NCBI RefSeq assembly: GCF_044923475.1
Contig: NZ_CP137338.1
Location: 1,860,001-1,924,000 of the forward strand
Direction of reading: 5' to 3'
Source: JAAURS01 sp044923475
GTDB lineage: Bacteria; Cyanobacteriota; Cyanobacteriia; Thermosynechococcales; Thermosynechococcaceae
Length of the DNA: 64,000 nt
The position numbers were made by a program, and so were the translations under genes. Positions 1-8,465 of this stretch are shown piece after piece (within the stretch, counting starts at the first letter, position 1; the number at the start of each line of letters is the position of its first letter). The notes under the pieces were generated by a model. That model searched no databases. It was not told the DNA's origin and saw nothing but the letters and a program-made list of their open reading frames with translations.

Positions 1-778
1 CAGAGGCACAACCGCAATCCCTGACAACGTGAGCGAGGTTTGGTATCTGCGGCATCCCAAGTCCGAAGACAACCTGCCCAACGATCGCCGCATCTGGAGC
101 ATCGAAAAATCCCGCAGCCGTTGTTCCGGTAAATTTGCGATCGGCTTCGACCCAGACGAATGCGTGGTGGTCTATCACGGCGAACACCAGAGCACACCCA
201 ACGGTCAGGGAAATCTAGAGGCAAGGCTGCTGGAACACTTTGGGCGATCGCCCGGAACCCCCTTCGAGATCGAAGAACTCGCCTTACAGTTCAGTAGCAG
301 TGAAGCCCATCTCCGCAGACTGGTCAAACGCCTGTGGCGGCAAGGCCACATTTTAGAAGAAACACGACAAGTCCCGATCGCTGGATCCAAAGGCGGGATG
401 ACCCGCAAAAAAGTTTACCTGTGTGACCCGATTAACGATGATCAAGTGCTTCAAACCCAGTCACAGCAAAGAGAAAAAGCACTTGATCATGATCCGCCCA
501 AAAATGATCAAGTGCATCAAAGCCTTACAGGGCAAGAGGAAAAAGCACTTGATCATCCCATTCGTCACACAGGCGATCCATCAGCAACGGCATCGATGCC
601 GCTCAAAGTGGGGGACTGGGTGGAAATCCTGACAGGTTATTTCGCCAGCAGACATGTTGAAATCATTGGATTCCCGAGAGAGAAACCCGGATGGGCGGAT
701 GTAAAGGGCAAAGACTGGGCTATCACCCAACAGTATCAACAGAGCGATTTACGACTGATCAGGAGAGCACAGGTATGA
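1..778 (+). CDS. RepA-like AAA ATPase of a mobile element, C-terminal part
   Basis: The reading frame is open to the first base, so the N-terminus lies outside the window; the GTG at 29 is an internal codon. The visible start (GTTAIPDNVSEVWYLRHP, then IEKSR and GKFAIGFDPD) resembles the end of a RecA-fold RepA/primase-helicase ATPase as carried by plasmids and integrative elements. A winged-helix-like segment follows (about residues 65-115 counted from base 29), then a low-complexity linker built from a duplicated 66-bp unit. The C-terminal 55 residues (VGDWVEI...GW..VKGKDWAI) look like a small SH3-like beta barrel. The gene overlaps the next by 4 bases (ATGA). The ATPase itself is not visible, so its role in element replication is inferred from resemblance. 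Confidence 0.55.
   Translation, partial: RGTTAIPDNVSEVWYLRHPKSEDNLPNDRRIWSIEKSRSRCSGKFAIGFDPDECVVVYHGEHQSTPNGQGNLEARLLEHFGRSPGTPFEIEELALQFSSSEAHLRRLVKRLWRQGHILEETRQVPIAGSKGGMTRKKVYLCDPINDDQVLQTQSQQREKALDHDPPKNDQVHQSLTGQEEKALDHPIRHTGDPSATASMPLKVGDWVEILTGYFASRHVEIIGFPREKPGWADVKGKDWAITQQYQQSDLRLIRRAQV
438..569 (+). repeat. Tandem 66-bp repeat carrying four alternating 12-bp sites
   Basis: The 12-mer ATGATCAAGTGC occurs at 438-449 and 504-515, and its reverse complement at 479-490 and 545-556. Each 66-bp unit is therefore an inverted pair of 12-mers separated by 29 bases, and the unit is repeated once. All of it lies inside the linker-coding part of the RepA-like gene and stays in frame (66 is 22 codons). 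It could form hairpins or serve as protein-binding sites. Confidence 0.85.
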
Positions 779-1074
779 CAATGAAAACGACCGAAACCCA
801 AGCCGTTTGGTGCAACAAACATGAAGCGACGAAAATTTTAGGGGTGTCAGACTCCACACTCAAGAAACTGCGCTTGACCAACCAGCTCATGGAAGGTATC
901 CACTGGACACGCTTCTCAAGTCGCTGCGTTCGTTACAACGTAGAACTCCTCAAAGACTGGGCCGCGAATCGAACGCACACCGCCAATCACGATCAGGCGA
1001 TCGCAAACTATTTCAGTTCCCTACCTTCCGGTCAACCTCAACCGCGCCGGAAGCACGCCAAAAAAGCATCCTGA
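775..1074 (+). CDS. Small HTH protein, excisionase-like
   Basis: A 99-residue protein whose ATG overlaps the stop of the upstream gene (ATGA), so the two are translationally coupled. Residues 10-65 (WCNKHEATKILGVSDSTLKKLR, then W.R.SSRCVRYNVELLKDW) fit a MerR/excisionase-type winged helix in which a target-recognition helix is followed by the R-Y-N motif. The tail is basic. It lies between the RepA-like gene and a convergent integrase, which suits a recombination-directionality factor or an element regulator. I saw no motif that separates these two roles. Confidence 0.6.
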   Translation: MTMKTTETQAVWCNKHEATKILGVSDSTLKKLRLTNQLMEGIHWTRFSSRCVRYNVELLKDWAANRTHTANHDQAIANYFSSLPSGQPQPRRKHAKKAS

Positions 1075-1080
1075 AAACTA

Positions 1081-2235
1081 TTAGAGTTCAGGCACTGCGA
1101 TATGGTCAACAGGCTTTGCATACACCCGGTCGATCATTTGAGCCGAGTTGCCAACCCATTTTGCAAGCTGAATCGATGGAATATCTGCTTCTCTGCACAA
1201 ACTACAAAAGGTATGCCTTGTTTGATAGGCATTCCGATGCTCAATCTTATTCAAGGATTTCAGGACTGCTCTCCAAGCACGATTGGTAAAATTATGCCAA
1301 TCCACAAACTTGCCTTCAGGACTTGGAAACACCAATGATTCCGGTTTACAACCCTCTGGCTTAAGCGATTCCAAGAGTTGAGTGAGTTGAGCATTAATGG
1401 GGAATCTTCTAGACTTCTGAGTCTTAAGCCCGTCTTTAAGGACTAACCCTTTCCCGTTGTAGATGACCGCCTGCTCAAACATAATCGCAGTATGGTTAAT
1501 ATGTTTCCACTGCAAGGCGATCGCCTCCGAAGGTCTGCATCCCGTGAAAAACAAAAACTCGACCAAGGGGGCGTAATGACTGTAGTAGCGGTTGCCCTTG
1601 AATGCCTCAATAATGCGATCGCGCTCTTTTCGGGTGAAAGGGTTAATTTCTTCCTCTTCTGAACCCGACTTCTTGACCTTCACCTCTGATGCTCTGCCCT
1701 CAAAGGGATTAGAGCCAATCAGCCCAGATTTCTTCGCCCACTTACAGCAAGCAGAGAGATGCATCAATACTCGTCTCGTAGAATTGGCAGGGACATTGGC
1801 ACTCAGCCAATCGAAAATAGCTTGATCCTCGCTGGGCAACTTATGGGGGCATCGTTCCAGATGATTTGCCACCCACCCATACATTCTGACTGTCGCTGGC
1901 GATTTCCCAGACGACCTCGCTTTGCTATAGCGTTTCCACAACGCGGGTAAATCAAGAATTGAGCTAGGAATTGCGGTAATCGGGTCAGCCGTCGTCAAAA
2001 CAGCTTGAGCTTTATACTTATCCAGATTATCAGGGTCGAACTCGCCGTAAGCGATATCCCGCTCAACCTCCAGTGCTTTATCCTGAGCCTGCTTGCGGCT
2101 GTAGGGCGTATCGCTTAGCCCCGTTGAGATAAAGTACCGCTTTCCTTCAAAGGTGAAAACGATTTGGAGACGGTTGTTACTGCTCCTGATTTGGGCACTT
2201 CCCGTCCTAGACTTCTTGCGATTTCGAGCGTACAT
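1081..2235 (-). CDS. Tyrosine recombinase/integrase
   Basis: A 384-residue phage-type integrase. An N-terminal arm-binding region is followed by a SAM-like core-binding domain (about 90-185) and a C-terminal catalytic domain (about 205-375). Catalytic Arg I is in FTGCRPSEA, Arg II in YQTRHTF (near 340) and the nucleophile is Tyr372 in DRVYAKP. The usual His of the HxxR box is Tyr here, and the late His/Trp position reads WVGN; I recall both variants from cyanobacterial element integrases. It is convergent with the small HTH gene and its start faces the 5' side of tRNA-Thr, 185 bases away. This is the arrangement of an element integrated at a tRNA 3' end. Confidence 0.9.
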   Translation of the reverse strand: MYARNRKKSRTGSAQIRSSNNRLQIVFTFEGKRYFISTGLSDTPYSRKQAQDKALEVERDIAYGEFDPDNLDKYKAQAVLTTADPITAIPSSILDLPALWKRYSKARSSGKSPATVRMYGWVANHLERCPHKLPSEDQAIFDWLSANVPANSTRRVLMHLSACCKWAKKSGLIGSNPFEGRASEVKVKKSGSEEEEINPFTRKERDRIIEAFKGNRYYSHYAPLVEFLFFTGCRPSEAIALQWKHINHTAIMFEQAVIYNGKGLVLKDGLKTQKSRRFPINAQLTQLLESLKPEGCKPESLVFPSPEGKFVDWHNFTNRAWRAVLKSLNKIEHRNAYQTRHTFCSLCREADIPSIQLAKWVGNSAQMIDRVYAKPVDHIAVPEL

Positions 2236-2419
2236 AGCAATTGAGATAATTTAGTCACCTGCTCTATCTCTAGTGTACCGCTTATCTCAATCTTTATCTC
2301 AATCTTGGCTCCAAACTGACCCAATGATGTCCAACAACACCCAACGCAGTCATCAAAACCCACACAAAAAAAAGCCCAGAAACCTTTCCTGGACTGTGAA
2401 ATGCTTATTCTTATTAAAA

Positions 2420-2460
2420 GCTGGTGACAAGACTCGAACTTGCGACCGGCTGATTACAAA
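2420..2460. other. Putative attachment-site half at the tRNA-Thr 3' end
   Basis: Tyrosine integrases commonly insert at tRNA 3' ends and rebuild the gene with element DNA. The integrase lies directly downstream of the tRNA 3' end, so the att core should fall in the T-arm/acceptor part of this gene. The partner copy would lie left of base 1 and cannot be seen. The position is inferred. Confidence 0.3.
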
Positions 2461-2491
2461 TCAGCTGCTCTACCAACTGAGCTACACCAGC
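2420..2491 (-). tRNA. tRNA-Thr (anticodon UGU)
   Basis: The minus strand folds into a complete 72-base cloverleaf. The acceptor arms GCTGGTG/CACCAGC pair, the D-arm is GCTC...GAGC, the anticodon stem GCTGA/TCAGC encloses loop TTTGTAA with anticodon TGT, and the T-arm is GCAAG-TTCGAGT-CTTGT. CCA is not encoded. Its 3' end faces the integrase, making it the likely integration target. Confidence 0.95.
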
Positions 2492-2566
2492 ATCCAACCT
2501 ATTATACACAGGGATTTAAGCAAAGCGACATCCCTAAAAAACAAGATCCGGTCTTCTGCGCCAACC

Positions 2567-2977
2567 CTAACGCCACTGCTTGAGCCAACCCAGTACCTGC
2601 TGAGGCAAAGGCTGACGCTCGCGACTCACCGGATTAATACACACATGCCGCGTCAAAGCCTGACTAATCAGCCGATCGCGATCGCCCTCTCCATAAATCT
2701 CATACCGAATCTCAAACCCGTGATGGGATGTCGAAACGGGCGTCAGCACGATCTCATGGAGATCGCCGCAAAAGGCCGGATGGCGATAGTTCGCCTCCGC
2801 ATGGACGATCGGCAAAGCGATCGCGCTGCTGCTGAAAAACTTCCACACCTCGACCCCTGCGGCAATGAGAGACTCTTCATAAGCCTCATGGCATATGGCG
2901 AGAGTGTTGGCAAAGTACACGACCCCTGCGGCATCTGTATCTTGAAATCGAATCCTGCGGCTGTAGATAAATGGCAT
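2567..2977 (-). CDS. menI: 1,4-dihydroxy-2-naphthoyl-CoA hydrolase (hotdog thioesterase)
   Basis: A 136-residue single-domain hotdog-fold thioesterase of the 4-hydroxybenzoyl-CoA thioesterase type. The active-site signature RFQDTDAAGVVYFAN spans residues 10-24, with the catalytic Asp at 15 or 16 depending on start, and the length is typical. In cyanobacteria this family (Synechocystis slr0204) hydrolyses DHNA-CoA in phylloquinone (vitamin K1) synthesis for photosystem I. It starts with ATG at 2977. It follows the Kir channel on the same strand with a 109-base gap, so the two may or may not be co-transcribed. The substrate assignment rests on the cyanobacterial context. Confidence 0.8.
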   Translation of the reverse strand: MPFIYSRRIRFQDTDAAGVVYFANTLAICHEAYEESLIAAGVEVWKFFSSSAIALPIVHAEANYRHPAFCGDLHEIVLTPVSTSHHGFEIRYEIYGEGDRDRLISQALTRHVCINPVSRERQPLPQQVLGWLKQWR

Positions 2978-3086
2978 ATTGACTTTTTGTGAACAGTTTG
3001 TTAAGTTTAATTACATAAATTAATAAAAGGATTTTCGCAAACGCTTTCTTGCAAGGAACGCCGCCCGATATCTGCCCCCTGCCCTA

Positions 3087-4040
3087 CTACTCTCCTAGTG
3101 GGGTTGTTTTTTGAGATAGCAGAGGTGAAATGGGTTCTACTTCGTGAAAATAGGTGCGGTCAAAATAGCGATCGCCATTTTCCTCCCTGCGCACCACATC
3201 GATAAAACGGTGGTCGAATAAAATTCGTTCGGCACCGTAGGCAAAGCGAGCGGTGACCGTGTAGGCAACCGTCTCATCTAAGCCGCTGAGCGAGACCACA
3301 AGCTGGACGTGATCCCGAATTAAATCCTCAGCAGTGCAGCCATAGAGCGGGCTATTGGGCGTGATGGGAGAATACGCCGTCCAGGAAATAGAGAAGCCTG
3401 GAGAGCGATCGCGCAGCAGATCGAGGGTGTGAATGCGGTACATATACTCTCCTTCTTCCGTCACTTCATTGCGAAAGAGATAGACACGCAGTTGTGCCTC
3501 TAGGATTTGGTTGCGGCGCTGATTTGCCATCCGAAACATCAGAGTAGGTACACCATTGTGTTGCGCAATAATGGCATATTTACTAAACATGATGCGCGCT
3601 ATCGGCTTGGAGAAACGGGCAAAGGACAGCCCTGTCACAACAGCAATCACCAACAGACTGGTAATGGCTTCTAAGGTGACGATGATATGCGCGTAGGGCG
3701 TCTTAGGCGAAAAAACGCCGTAGCCAATGGAGCCGAGAGTCTGAACGCTAAAGAAAAAAGCGTCTTCGAAGGAACCAGGGCGAACACCATTGAGACAGTC
3801 ACCCCCTAAAAGGTAAAGCACTGCAAACAGCGCGTTCAGCAGTAGGTATGCCCCTGAAACGATGCCAATAAAGCCCCACCAAGGCACCGTTAACATGAGG
3901 TGATAGGGATCTCGCCAATAGCTGTGCCAGGCCCCTAGTCCCTCCACTTGAAACTTACCGTCCTCCTGACGCGCAATCCGAATGGGAAGCTGGCTTTTGC
4001 CAGAGAGTCGTTTGGCTTTTTGCTTCAGTCTGGTTCGCAT
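3087..4040 (-). CDS. Kir-type (KirBac-like) potassium channel
   Basis: A 317-residue inward-rectifier-type channel. Two membrane helices (about 54-78 and 118-142) flank a pore helix and the selectivity filter SIGYG at 104-108 (usual form T-V/I-G-Y-G). A cytoplasmic immunoglobulin-like Kir domain (about 150-305) follows, with LMFRMANQRRN, the RVYLFRNE strand and SGLDETVAYT. The N-terminal stretch GAWHSYWRDPYHLMLTVPWW is the slide-helix region of the family. It probably lets K+ cross the plasma or thylakoid membrane. It begins 31 bases downstream of the transglutaminase-like gene on the same strand. Confidence 0.92.
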   Translation of the reverse strand: MRTRLKQKAKRLSGKSQLPIRIARQEDGKFQVEGLGAWHSYWRDPYHLMLTVPWWGFIGIVSGAYLLLNALFAVLYLLGGDCLNGVRPGSFEDAFFFSVQTLGSIGYGVFSPKTPYAHIIVTLEAITSLLVIAVVTGLSFARFSKPIARIMFSKYAIIAQHNGVPTLMFRMANQRRNQILEAQLRVYLFRNEVTEEGEYMYRIHTLDLLRDRSPGFSISWTAYSPITPNSPLYGCTAEDLIRDHVQLVVSLSGLDETVAYTVTARFAYGAERILFDHRFIDVVRREENGDRYFDRTYFHEVEPISPLLSQKTTPLGE

Positions 4041-4071
4041 TGTAGGTCTACAACGTAAGACTGACGCTAGT

Positions 4072-6321
4072 TTACCCTATTGCCGATGGGTGGATTCGCC
4101 CGCGTTTTAACCGTTGCAACTGCTGCTGGAGATGTTGCAGATCGGGGAGGCTTTCGCCATAGCGCCACGCTACGTATGCCTTGGACAGCTCGGCCACAAT
4201 GTCGGCTTTGGCTTCAGGGCAGGCCGAGCGCACCTGCTCTAGGTATTCTAAGGGGGTTTCGGAGGGATGTTTTTGCAGTCCTTGCTCCGCTAAAATCCGC
4301 AGCATCTGTTGGTACAAGCGAGCCATGGGCGGTAGGCGCCGCAGTCGATAGAAGTTTTGGACGGTCCGGCCTGAATGCCAAAGTCCCCAAATGCCAACCC
4401 CAACCCCGAAACTCAGCAAACTCAACTTTAAGATGCCCGCCCACCCTTCAGAAAAGAGTCCTAATACTTTACTAAACTGCACGCCAAGGAACGCGATCGC
4501 GCCGCTAATCCAGCCAGCAATCGGCGAAGGGAGCCATCCCGCCACCCAGTTCCAGAACTGACGCAGCACGGAAAACGTTTGGTCTATTTCGACAGAAGGT
4601 GGATAAAGTTCGTGGCCCGGAATGGCATCAAAAGCAAACCAGCCTTGTTTGGGAAAGTACACTTCGCTGAGGGCATAGGCATCGGTGTTTTTGACCGCGT
4701 ACAGCCCCGTAAAGGGATTGAATTCCCCAGGGGCAAAACCAGTTGCCAACCGGGCGGGAATACCGATGGAGCGCAACATCACGGTAAGAACCGAGGCAAA
4801 GTGGTCGGGATAGCCGCCCTTCCAATCGGTCAGGAAGGCGATCGCCAAGTCTCGATCGGGCTGGAGGATTGGAATGTTGGATTGAAGAGCGTAGCCTTGT
4901 TTGAGGGCTTGGGTCAGGTATAACGCTTTCTCGTAGGGTGTGGGGAGCGGGCGCTGGGATTTGGCGAGGAGTTGCTCGGTAATCTTCCGAATTTGAGGGG
5001 CGATCGCCTGCGGAACCTGCAAGTAGTTTTCTCGAATGGTTTTAGGGTAGACGACTGTAGAGCGGTTGAGACGGCTGCGGTCTCGGTAGGGTACATCGGA
5101 GACCACCGAATAGGTCAACCCTTCTTCGAGGGGACCCGGCGATCGCATTCCTCCTTCGGGATCGATGGCAATTTCTTGGGTCGGGAAGTAGACTTCGCGG
5201 GCTTGGGAAAGGGATGGCAGCAGGTTTGGAAATTCGGTCAAAATCGAAAAGGTTTGCACTACCTCCTTAGTATGGGATTGGGAATGGAGCGGCGGCAGTA
5301 TGAATCGGTAAGACCAGGGCGATCTCCGGACGATGTTGGCGTTTTCGTTGCGCGAGACCTTCCACCCTTGGCCGGTATAGCGATCGAAGGCCATCACCCG
5401 CCAAAATCCCTCAGACTGAGACCGCACTCGCATTACGACCTCCGGCTTCAGGCTCCCCCGCAGGTTTTGGTTCATTTCTGCGTTGAAGCCATAGTAAAAC
5501 TTGGAGCTAAAGCTCTGACCTTGACCGAAACCGGGGTTTTCTCCCCCTGCGCCAGCACTTCTCCCTTTGCCCGTTCTGACGTACCCCGGATTGAATACTC
5601 GTTCCGGGTCGAATTTCCCCTGGGGCATTTTCACTTCGCTACTGACGGGCAAGGTACGAAATTGATAGCCGGGCAGGCGCGGTGTCACTGCAAAAATCAA
5701 CAGTCCCAATCCTAAAACTGCCCCAAACAGCAGCGCCAAGCGGCGGGGTGGCAGGACGGAAAATTGCCGGAACCGAAAGGTGCTAAAGCCCAGGCGAGAG
5801 CGGTAGTCGAGGAGGAGGACGGGGAGGGCGATCGCCACAAACAGGATCAAAAACCCGCCAAAGGCCATGGTTTCGCTGATGGTGGCTGCCACCCCAATTA
5901 AAATCAGCCCGATCGCGACGGAATAGCCTAAGTCTTTACGGCGGGGCATATCAAAGGTATGCAGCACCTGAAGCTGAATCAATAAATCAGCCAACAGCAA
6001 TCGCGAATCGCCAGCGTTGCCGAGCAGTCGCGACAGCATGACGCCCAACATCGCCAGCATCCCGATGGCAATGCCAAACTTGGCCGCCAGATTCCGGCGA
6101 CGGCGACTGTACCAGCTCCAAGTCGCCCCTACAATGCTGAGGGGAATCGCCCACAAACTATTCGCGCTAGTGGCCGCAATGTCTGTTGCCGCAATGCCAA
6201 CGCTGACCAGCGCTTGGACTGCAATCCGCAGCCAAAGGGAGTCTTCAATGGCTGGGGCGGACGATTGCGCTGCCTTCTGCTGCCATCGCTGGAAGCGATG
6301 CTGAAGGGGAAAAACCTTCAT
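4072..6321 (-). CDS. TgpA-type transglutaminase-like membrane protein, catalytic residues lost
   Basis: A 749-residue protein with the TgpA layout: N-terminal membrane helices (about 28-215), a long extracytoplasmic segment with a transglutaminase-like core (about 440-575), a further helix near 620-640 and a cytoplasmic DUF4129-like tail. The core lacks the catalytic set. At the usual G-x-C-x-H-F-A the sequence is GGYPDHFAS, with Pro505 in place of Cys. The usual D-A-H-A-W reads DAYALSEV, with Tyr549 in place of His. Only the Asp (about 565, WFAFDAIPG) is kept. The fold therefore looks intact but cannot be a cysteine peptidase or transglutaminase. It may have a binding or scaffold role at the envelope. 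It is upstream of the Kir channel and probably in the same operon. Confidence 0.8.
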   Translation of the reverse strand: MKVFPLQHRFQRWQQKAAQSSAPAIEDSLWLRIAVQALVSVGIAATDIAATSANSLWAIPLSIVGATWSWYSRRRRNLAAKFGIAIGMLAMLGVMLSRLLGNAGDSRLLLADLLIQLQVLHTFDMPRRKDLGYSVAIGLILIGVAATISETMAFGGFLILFVAIALPVLLLDYRSRLGFSTFRFRQFSVLPPRRLALLFGAVLGLGLLIFAVTPRLPGYQFRTLPVSSEVKMPQGKFDPERVFNPGYVRTGKGRSAGAGGENPGFGQGQSFSSKFYYGFNAEMNQNLRGSLKPEVVMRVRSQSEGFWRVMAFDRYTGQGWKVSRNENANIVRRSPWSYRFILPPLHSQSHTKEVVQTFSILTEFPNLLPSLSQAREVYFPTQEIAIDPEGGMRSPGPLEEGLTYSVVSDVPYRDRSRLNRSTVVYPKTIRENYLQVPQAIAPQIRKITEQLLAKSQRPLPTPYEKALYLTQALKQGYALQSNIPILQPDRDLAIAFLTDWKGGYPDHFASVLTVMLRSIGIPARLATGFAPGEFNPFTGLYAVKNTDAYALSEVYFPKQGWFAFDAIPGHELYPPSVEIDQTFSVLRQFWNWVAGWLPSPIAGWISGAIAFLGVQFSKVLGLFSEGWAGILKLSLLSFGVGVGIWGLWHSGRTVQNFYRLRRLPPMARLYQQMLRILAEQGLQKHPSETPLEYLEQVRSACPEAKADIVAELSKAYVAWRYGESLPDLQHLQQQLQRLKRGRIHPSAIG

Positions 6322-6442
6322 AAATGGTGAAACCTCATGCCTGACGGGTTTGCTTTTAGTCTACCCGCCCTGTTGAATCTGCCTTCCAAGGCTGCTGTTG
6401 AAAGCGCAAATATTTCTCTACCGCTCAATCCTTCTGCAATTT

Positions 6443-6578
6443 ATCAGAGGTAAGCGATCGCTCGTCCTCCGCCAACTCTTGTGTCGCGCGGGCACTCTCC
6501 CCGCTGGCGTTGCCCCAGCTTGAGGCGTTGGGGGAGGCGCTGTTGGATTTTGCAGGGTTGGATAATTGGGCGGGGTAG
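6443..6578 (+). pseudogene. Remnant of a DUF4351 C-terminal domain
   Basis: Two overlapping frames give the DUF4351 tail. The first reads RSLVLRQLLCRAGTLP from 6455. The second, one frame away, reads LALPQLEALGEALLDFAG and then LDNWAG before the stop at 6576-6578. Intact copies read the same pattern continuously at 9340-9498, 28450-28618 and 60000-60089. The N-terminal domain is missing. The IS1634 element is inserted 40 bases downstream. Confidence 0.75.
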
Positions 6579-6617
6579 TTGCGGGGGCAAGGCTAAGCAA
6601 ATCTAAAAGGCGATCGC

Positions 6618-6623
6618 GTTTAT
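6618..6623. repeat. 6-bp target-site duplication, left copy
   Basis: GTTTAT directly precedes the left inverted repeat of the insertion sequence and is repeated at 8365-8370 after the right one. Confidence 0.85.
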
Positions 6624-8364
6624 CCCACATTCCGCAGGTGCGGAATTAGAATGAGGTATTTTAGCGCTCCACTAAGCCATGAGTTCAATACCCCAGGAAA
6701 TCCAAGTTCAGAATCTTGACCATTTAGGGATTGTCGCCGGAATCATTGATGAGATTGGTCTGGTTGAGCAAGTAGACGAATTACTGGGGATTCATCCACA
6801 AGCAGGGGTGACACTCGGTCAAATCCTCAAGGCGATGATATTGAATGGATTAGGGTTTGTCAGTGTGCCATTGTATCTGTTTAGTCAGTTCTTTGAAGGC
6901 AAAGCCATCGAGCACTTGTTGGGCAAAGGAATCGAAGCATCCCACTTGAACGATGACCGATTGGGTCGAGCCTTAGACCGCTTTTACGAATACGGCGTGA
7001 CCAACCTCTTTACGACCCTGGCCTTAAAGGCCGCCCAACAGTTTGGGGTTGAAACAGAGCGTGTGCACCTAGACAGTACTTCTATGAGCGTAGAGGGGCA
7101 ATATGTCCCTAAAGATTCGACAGTCACCCAAGTACCAGAAGAAGCTCAACCCATCAGCGCGATCGCGCTGACCTATGGATATTCCAGAGACCGTCGACCC
7201 GACTTAAAACAGTTCCTCATGGACACGATCTGTAGTGGAGATGGCGACGTACCGTTGTATCTGAGGGTAGCTGACGGGAATGAAGTCGATGGAGTGGGCT
7301 TTAGAACCGTCATCCACGAATATCGTCAGGATTGGTCATTTGACGGATTGAGAGTGGCAGACGCAGCCCTATTCACTGCCGAAAATCTCAAACAAATGGG
7401 GAGCCTCAAATGGGTTAGCCGCGTCCCCTTGACCCTCAATCAAGCGCAAGAAGTGATTGCACAAGTGACCCCCTCTGTGGAGTGGAAAGGCGTTGGCACG
7501 GGGTATCGATTGATTGGGGTTTGTACGACCTATGCCGGAATTAGGCAACGGTGGGTGGTCGTTGAAAGCGATCAACGCAAAGATGCAGACCTCAAACAGT
7601 TACAAAAACGCGTCGAGCAACAGGAGCACCGTCAACGCCGTCACCTCGAACAACTGTGCAAAGAATCCTTTGCCTGTGAAGCTGATGCAATCAAGGCTAT
7701 CAACGCGTTTGAGCAGACTTTACACTATTGCCAACTCACGGACGTCTCAGTGCTCAAGAAAGTCCATCATGGCAAACGAGGGCGTCCTAAATCCGATGCT
7801 GTCTGTGAGGAGAGGTTTTATCCCCAAGCAACGCTAGTTCACAACATCGAGGCCATTGCAGCCCAACAGAGCATTGTGGGGCGCTTTATTTTGGCGACCA
7901 ATGTGCTTGATTGTGATGAGCTATCTGCGGTGGAGGTATTACAGGAATACAAAAATCAGCAATCGAGCGAGCGGGGATTTCGGTTTCTCAAAGACCCTTT
8001 GTTTTTCACCTCCAGTGTCTTTCTCAAATCCCAAGAGCGCATTATGGCTTTGGCGATGGTGATGGCGTTATGTCTGCTGGTTTATACCCTGGCGCAACGC
8101 AAGCTCCGAAAAGCTTTGAGTGAGGCTCATGCGGGTATTCCCAATCAACTCGGTAAAATGACTGATACTCCCACGATGAAATGGGTGTTTCAGTGTTTTC
8201 AGGCGATCCATCTGGTGGTCGTCTCAGGTCACAGACAAGTCTCAAATCTCTCTCCTCAACGGCTTAAGATTTTGCAATTCCTTGGCGCATCCTGTGGCCG
8301 ATATTACCTTTTGGAGTAAGGCTCTAAAATTCTCACACTAACGGGCTGACCTGCGGAATGTGGG
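6624..8364 (+). mobile_element. Complete IS1634-family insertion sequence (1741 bp)
   Basis: The ends are inverted repeats. The left end begins CCCACATTCCGCAGGT (6624-6639) and the right end is its exact complement (8349-8364). Weaker pairing continues inward (ATTTTAG near both inner borders). A 6-bp duplication GTTTAT flanks the element, as expected for this family. One intact transposase gene fills it. Perfect ends, exact duplication and an undamaged gene point to a recent insertion that may still be active. Confidence 0.93.
6679..8319 (+). CDS. IS1634-family transposase
   Basis: A 546-residue DDE transposase. The N-terminal DUF4277 domain (VQNLDHLGIVAGIIDEIGLV to LGKGIE, about 10-85) is typical of IS1634 transposases. 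The RNase-H-like core has acidic residues at Asp132 (VHLDSTSMS) and Asp228 (RVADAALFT), and probably the Glu of SSERGFRFLKDP near 432. The start is the ATG 55 bases inside the left inverted repeat; the stop is 45 bases before the right end. No frameshift or stop interrupts it. It catalyses movement of this element. Confidence 0.93.
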   Translation: MSSIPQEIQVQNLDHLGIVAGIIDEIGLVEQVDELLGIHPQAGVTLGQILKAMILNGLGFVSVPLYLFSQFFEGKAIEHLLGKGIEASHLNDDRLGRALDRFYEYGVTNLFTTLALKAAQQFGVETERVHLDSTSMSVEGQYVPKDSTVTQVPEEAQPISAIALTYGYSRDRRPDLKQFLMDTICSGDGDVPLYLRVADGNEVDGVGFRTVIHEYRQDWSFDGLRVADAALFTAENLKQMGSLKWVSRVPLTLNQAQEVIAQVTPSVEWKGVGTGYRLIGVCTTYAGIRQRWVVVESDQRKDADLKQLQKRVEQQEHRQRRHLEQLCKESFACEADAIKAINAFEQTLHYCQLTDVSVLKKVHHGKRGRPKSDAVCEERFYPQATLVHNIEAIAAQQSIVGRFILATNVLDCDELSAVEVLQEYKNQQSSERGFRFLKDPLFFTSSVFLKSQERIMALAMVMALCLLVYTLAQRKLRKALSEAHAGIPNQLGKMTDTPTMKWVFQCFQAIHLVVVSGHRQVSNLSPQRLKILQFLGASCGRYYLLE

Positions 8365-8370
8365 GTTTAT
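8365..8370. repeat. 6-bp target-site duplication, right copy
   Basis: GTTTAT, identical to 6618-6623, directly follows the right inverted repeat. Confidence 0.85.
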
Positions 8371-8465
8371 ATCTCTACAAAACTGCGATCGCATTCCCGA
8401 ACAAAAACAAAATGCGATCGCCCCCTTCAGCAAATCCAACCCAATTGCAGGTTTAATCAAGGGCA

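Noticed and set aside
2273..2992. 239-codon plus-strand frame across tRNA-Thr and menI
   Set aside because: It runs through a tRNA and is antisense to a well-conserved thioesterase gene.
4972..5715. 247-codon plus-strand frame opposite the transglutaminase-like gene
   Set aside because: Antisense shadow; the minus strand has the recognisable domains.
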